A stretch of 16,588 nt of DNA from Caldilinea sp. Its GTDB lineage: Bacteria > Chloroflexota > Anaerolineae > Caldilineales > Caldilineaceae. The DNA lies in NCBI GenBank assembly GCA_026389955.1, contig JAPLGY010000354.1, positions 1-16,588 of the forward strand, in the 5' to 3' direction. The notes under the pieces were generated by a model that was given only the letters and a program-made list of their open reading frames with translations, ran no database searches and was not told the DNA's origin. Shown here piece by piece: positions 13,398 to 16,588 of the stretch. Numbering within the stretch: the stretch's first letter is position 1; each line of letters opens with the position of its first letter. The position numbers and the translations under genes were made by a program.

Positions 13398-14135
13398 ATG
13401 ACAGCGATTTTTGCGCATCGTGGCGCGCGGTGTGTTGCGCCCGAAAATACTCTTCCAGCCTTTGCCATTGCCCTGGAGATGGGGGTGGCGGGCATTGAAT
13501 TGGATGTACATCGCAGCGCTGACGGCCAGCTGGTGGTGATCCACGATTTTACGGTCGAGAAGACTACCGACGGCCAGGGTGCTGTCGATGCGCTGAGTGT
13601 GGCTGAACTGCGCCGACTGGATGCGGGCAGCCATTTCAGCCCAGCTTTTGCCGGCGTGCAGATCCCGCTGCTGGAAGAAGTGCTGGACCTGGTGGGCGAC
13701 CGCTGCCTGCTCAACCTGGAGATCAAGAGTGTCCACCCGTATGCCGAGGATGCCTCAGCGTCTGTGGCCGCTCTGATCCGCCAGCGCAACCTGTACGGCC
13801 AGGTTCTGGTTTCCAGCTTCAACCCGGTCACGCTGATCAAACTGCGCCATCTGGACCCGCGTATCCGGCTGGGAATGCTCTACGACGAATCGATGCCGCC
13901 GTTTTTGCGTCAGGTGTGGGCTGGAGCGCCGATCGTGCCCGAAGCCCAACACCCACACTTTTCGTTGGTCGATGCCAGCTTTATGGAGTGGGCGCGTGGT
14001 TTGCCGGCTGAGGTCAATACCTGGACGGTCAACACCGTGGAAGAAGCCCGCCAGCTGGCTGCGCTCGGGGTCGACATTCTCATGACGGACGTGCCCGATC
14101 TGATTTTGGCTGGAATGGGGGGGGCATTGCCGTGA
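13398..14135 (+). CDS. Glycerophosphodiester phosphodiesterase
   Basis: A 245-residue TIM-barrel enzyme that cleaves glycerophosphodiesters to glycerol 3-phosphate and an alcohol. The first motif is [17 protein letters not shown] (His and Glu; residues 6-22), then [20 protein letters not shown] with the metal-binding Glu/Asp and the catalytic His (about 32-51), [15 protein letters not shown], and WTVNTVEEA near the C-terminus. There is no signal peptide, so it is the cytosolic UgpQ-like type. The ATG is preceded by GGGAAAG about 7 nt away. Its stop overlaps the mevalonate kinase GTG start as GTGA. It lies 16 bp after the Mrr-type gene. Confidence 0.95.
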   Translation: MTAIFAHRGARCVAPENTLPAFAIALEMGVAGIELDVHRSADGQLVVIHDFTVEKTTDGQGAVDALSVAELRRLDAGSHFSPAFAGVQIPLLEEVLDLVGDRCLLNLEIKSVHPYAEDASASVAALIRQRNLYGQVLVSSFNPVTLIKLRHLDPRIRLGMLYDESMPPFLRQVWAGAPIVPEAQHPHFSLVDASFMEWARGLPAEVNTWTVNTVEEARQLAALGVDILMTDVPDLILAGMGGALP

Positions 14136-15055
14136 CGGCCACCGCACCGGGCAAGATTATTCTGGTGGGCGAGCATGCAGTGGTCTACGGCCGCCCTGCC
14201 ATTGCAGCGCCTGTCTGGCAGTGTGTGGCCACAGCCACGATCCGGGCCGCAGCGCCAGGGGCTGGCTGCACCCTGCATGCACACGACACGGGCCAGCAGC
14301 TGCGTCTGGACGAAGGCTCGGTCGAAGAACCGCTGCTCCTCGTGGCGAGGCTGGCCCTGGCGCAGCTGGGCTTGGATCGGCCAGACTGGCAGATCGACCT
14401 GCACAGCGACATTCCAATGGCCAGCGGACTGGGCAGCGGTGCGGCGCTGAGCACTGCGCTGGTGCGGGCGATCTTTCGCCAGGCCGGGCGCGAGATAGAC
14501 CCGGCCACGCTCAGCGCGCTGGTCTATGAGAGCGAGCGTTTCTATCACGGCACACCGAGCGGGATCGACAATACCGTGGTGGCCTATGGGCAGCCGATCT
14601 GGTTTGTCAAAGATGCTGCTTTTCAACCGGTTCATCCAGGCTGCGCGCTGACCCTCGTCATCGCTGACAGCGGCGTCCGCAGTCCGACCAAAGAGACTGT
14701 CGGCGATGTCCGCACGGCCTGGCTGCAGGCGCCGGCCCGCTACGAGGCGATTTTTGACGCGATCGGGGAGACTGTGGTGCAGGCCCGTCTGGCCATGGAG
14801 CGGGGAGATCTGCCGGGGCTGGGCACTTTGTTGGACGCCAACCAGGGTTTGTTGGAGGAACTGGCCGTCAGCAGTGTTCTGCTGCGAAGGTTGATCGATG
14901 TCGCCCGAGCTGCCGGGGCACTCGGTGCCAAACTGAGCGGCGGCGGCCGTGGTGGCAACGTGATTGCGCTGGTTGAACCTGCGGCAGTCGACCCTGTATG
15001 CGCCGCCTTGAGGGCTGCTGGAGCTGCCCGCGTGCTTGTTACCCGAATCGAGTAG
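14132..15055 (+). CDS. mvk: Mevalonate kinase (GHMP family)
   Basis: A 307-residue GHMP kinase that makes phosphomevalonate from mevalonate and ATP, a step of isoprenoid synthesis. Motif 1 is [20 protein letters not shown] (about residues 5-24), motif 2 the ATP-binding loop [15 protein letters not shown], then TPSGIDNTV and the C-terminal KLSGGGRGG (267-275). GEHAVVYG and SGIDNT favour mevalonate kinase over galactokinase or homoserine kinase. The GTG start overlaps the preceding stop. Some Chloroflexota use a mevalonate pathway, which fits. The other pathway enzymes are not in the window. Confidence 0.93.
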   Translation: MTATAPGKIILVGEHAVVYGRPAIAAPVWQCVATATIRAAAPGAGCTLHAHDTGQQLRLDEGSVEEPLLLVARLALAQLGLDRPDWQIDLHSDIPMASGLGSGAALSTALVRAIFRQAGREIDPATLSALVYESERFYHGTPSGIDNTVVAYGQPIWFVKDAAFQPVHPGCALTLVIADSGVRSPTKETVGDVRTAWLQAPARYEAIFDAIGETVVQARLAMERGDLPGLGTLLDANQGLLEELAVSSVLLRRLIDVARAAGALGAKLSGGGRGGNVIALVEPAAVDPVCAALRAAGAARVLVTRIE

Positions 15056-15074
15056 ACCGGCTTCTACAAAAGCA

Positions 15075-15863
15075 ATGCGCGACCGGAGTCTGTACCGAAT
15101 CACCTATGTCGGCCACGCCACGGTGTTGATCGAGGTTGGCGGCGCGCGGATTTTGACGGACCCTGTGCTGCGTTATCGCATCGTCCATCTGCGCCGGCGC
15201 CGTTCCCCCCTGCTGACAGTCTGGCACGAACAGATCGATGCGGTGTTGATTTCCCACCTGCATTACGACCACCTGGATCTGCCTTCGCTGCGCCAGGTGG
15301 GGCTGTCGACCCGGCTGCTGGTGCCTCTGGGTGCTGGCACACTGCTGCGCCAGCATGGATTTACCAACGTGGAAGAGCTGCGAGCCGGGGAACGCACCGT
15401 GGTCGGTGGGGTGCCCGTGAGTGCCGTTGCGGCCAACCACAACGGCACACGCGGCCCTTTGGGGCCGACTGCAGAATGTCTGGGCTTTGTCGTTGGCAGT
15501 GGCCGGCAACGCACCTACTTTGCCGGGGACACCGATCTGTTTCCTGCGATGCACCAGTTGGAAGGACAGGTGGATGTCGGCCTGTTGCCTGTGTGGGGGT
15601 GGGGACCGACCCTCGGCCCAGGACATCTGGACCCCTACGGTGCCGCCCAGGCCTGCCAGCGGATCAAACCGCAGGTTGCAGTGCCGATCCACTGGGGCAC
15701 CCTCTATCCGATGGCCCTCCACAGGCTGACGCGGGCATTTTTGATCGACCCCCCCCTGCTCTTTCGCGAGTTTATGCTGCGTATGGCCCCCCAGACCGAT
15801 GTTCGGATTTTGCAGCCCGGCGAACATTTCGAGCTTGCACCGGGGCTCGTCCGAGGAATCTGA
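15075..15863 (+). CDS. Metallo-beta-lactamase-fold hydrolase (UlaG/NAPE-PLD-like)
   Basis: A 262-residue cytosolic hydrolase. The fold begins YRITYVGHATVLIEVGGARI then LTDPVL, with the metal motif SHLHYDHLD (H-x-H-x-D-H, about residues 59-67). Later metal ligands lie in ANHNGTRGP, FAGDTDLF and PIHWGTLY. No signal peptide is present. Relatives include UlaG-type lactonases and phosphodiesterases of the NAPE-PLD kind; with a glycerophosphodiesterase two genes upstream, a phospholipid substrate is possible but unproven. The ATG at 15075 has no good ribosome binding site; an in-frame TTG at 15036 would overlap mvk. It lies 19 bp after the mvk stop and ends the operon. Confidence 0.88.
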   Translation: MRDRSLYRITYVGHATVLIEVGGARILTDPVLRYRIVHLRRRRSPLLTVWHEQIDAVLISHLHYDHLDLPSLRQVGLSTRLLVPLGAGTLLRQHGFTNVEELRAGERTVVGGVPVSAVAANHNGTRGPLGPTAECLGFVVGSGRQRTYFAGDTDLFPAMHQLEGQVDVGLLPVWGWGPTLGPGHLDPYGAAQACQRIKPQVAVPIHWGTLYPMALHRLTRAFLIDPPLLFREFMLRMAPQTDVRILQPGEHFELAPGLVRGI

Positions 15864-16030
15864 TCGCAGACAGAAACGCTTTCACCCGGCTCAGCCGCTT
15901 CAACACTCGAGGGCGATGGCTCGACCCAGAGAACGTGCCAGGGAACTGCTGCAAGGTTTGGTTCGTTTTTGTGTAAACAATCTGTGCAAGAATCTGATAC
16001 GGCGACGGCTGGAAAGGAATTGACAACTCC

Positions 16031-16588
16031 ATGAGCATCCGCAACAGCGGCCCCTCTTCAAGACGTTGGGCTCGTCTTCTTGTTTTCGGAGGAGGCGCAC
16101 TTCTCCTGCTGTTGGTTGGCTATGTGATCGGGGCAACTCTGTTCCCGCTGGTCGAGCCAGCTGTACCGGCTGCTGTCCAGACGGTGGAGCCCTCCACCGT
16201 GCAGGTCGATGCGACATTGATCCCAACGTTCACGCCGTCACCGGCGACCGCAGAGGCTCTGCCCGCCGCCATACTGACCGACACCGCCACTGCAACGAAC
16301 CTCCCTGCGACACCGATCTTGATCGTCGTGACCGCTGTACCGTCGCCGACAGCCACGGTAACCCCTCTGCCAACCTCAGTGCCGGAGATACCCACCAGCC
16401 TGCCACCTGCTACGGAGACACCGATCCCGACCCCGCTGCCCACGGCAACCTGGACGGCCATCCCGACCTGGACGGCCACCTCGACCCCGCTGCCCACGGC
16501 AACCAGCACCCTGACGGCCACCCTGACGGCCACCTCGACCCCGCTGCCCACGGCAACCAGCACCCTGACGGCCACCCTGACGGCCATG
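16031..16588 (+). CDS. Membrane-anchored Thr/Pro-rich surface protein, N-terminal part
   Basis: Open to the right edge; 186 residues visible. After a basic N-terminus (RNSGPSSRRWAR), one hydrophobic helix (about residues 16-40, rich in Leu and Gly) would anchor it with the bulk outside. From about residue 55 the sequence is low complexity, full of T, P, A and S, ending in repeats of the form TSTPLPTATSTLTATLTA. Such stalks are common in Chloroflexota between the membrane and an extracellular domain, and may be O-glycosylated. The domain that follows is outside the window. The ATG has GGAAAGGA about 12 nt upstream, a long spacing, so the start is moderately sure. The gap 15864-16030 before it shows no clear promoter or terminator. 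Confidence 0.8.
   Translation, partial: MSIRNSGPSSRRWARLLVFGGGALLLLLVGYVIGATLFPLVEPAVPAAVQTVEPSTVQVDATLIPTFTPSPATAEALPAAILTDTATATNLPATPILIVVTAVPSPTATVTPLPTSVPEIPTSLPPATETPIPTPLPTATWTAIPTWTATSTPLPTATSTLTATLTATSTPLPTATSTLTATLTAM
16424..16588 (+). repeat. 54-bp tandem repeats in the Thr/Pro stalk
   Basis: Two perfect 54-bp copies (16478-16531 and 16532-16585) encode an 18-residue unit beginning T-S-T-P-L-P-T-A-T. A degenerate earlier copy (16424-16477) has Trp and Ile in place of several residues. The array probably continues past the edge. Confidence 0.93.

Noticed and set aside
15052..15067. Hairpin GTAGA/TCTAC at the mvk stop
   Set aside because: Only 5 bp and no T-run; too weak to call as a terminator or regulator.
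13910..15103. 397-codon minus-strand open frame opposite mevalonate kinase
   Set aside because: Mevalonate kinase and phosphodiesterase motifs on the plus strand are unambiguous.
15864..16030. Terminator or promoter in the gap after the metallo-hydrolase gene
   Set aside because: Only a 4-bp CGGC/GCCG stem without a T-run, and no -35/-10 pair with proper spacing.
16120..16587. Minus-strand open frame with Val/Ala/Gly repeats
   Set aside because: It is the complement of the Thr/Pro repeat region; periodic DNA leaves several frames open.

Overview
This window is high-GC DNA from what looks like a Chloroflexota bacterium, perhaps of the Anaerolineae/Caldilineae group. The reasons are Thr/Pro-rich extracytoplasmic linkers, lipoproteins with an A-G-C lipobox, a bacterial mevalonate kinase, and methylmalonyl-CoA epimerase beside sugar-phosphate genes. 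This placement is an inference from gene content and style; no rRNA or other phylogenetic marker is present. No tRNA, rRNA, CRISPR array or insertion sequence was seen.

Left part, minus strand, 1-3021: a sulfur-transfer operon. A TTGACA-17-TATGCT promoter (2993-3021) precedes a leader of about 350 nt holding a long imperfect hairpin (2791-2870) and then two textbook intrinsic terminators in tandem (2728-2756 and 2691-2716), all upstream of the first gene. The genes are a two-domain rhodanese, a YeeE/YedE-type thiosulfate permease, a TusA-like protein, and a lipoprotein rhodanese cut by the window edge. Together they could take up thiosulfate and pass its sulfane sulfur to carriers. The leader looks like a transcription attenuator or riboswitch of a class I could not assign.

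Middle part, minus strand, 3071-9952: a compact cluster read from a TTGACA-17-CAGAAT promoter near 9950. In transcription order it holds a THI5/NMT1-like binding protein without a signal peptide, then a complete polar-amino-acid-type ABC importer (lipoprotein binding protein, permease, ATPase, second permease). A CE4-type deacetylase, an FCD-type GntR regulator and a second NMT1-like protein without a signal peptide follow. Several genes are translationally coupled. The importer, the hydrolase and two apparently cytosolic ligand-binding proteins suggest uptake and cytosolic processing of a small nitrogenous compound. The substrate cannot be read from the sequence.

Right part, plus strand, 10039-15863: after a divergent intergenic region with promoters facing both ways, a tightly packed operon encodes glucokinase, ribose-5-phosphate isomerase A, methylmalonyl-CoA epimerase, a DUF59/MIP18-family protein, a membrane-anchored Mrr-type nuclease-fold protein, a glycerophosphodiester phosphodiesterase, mevalonate kinase and a metallo-beta-lactamase-fold hydrolase. 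It is mostly central and lipid metabolism, with the nuclease-like membrane protein as the odd member. At the right edge (16031 onward) begins a membrane-anchored protein with a long Thr/Pro-rich stalk built on 54-bp tandem repeats; it runs out of the window.
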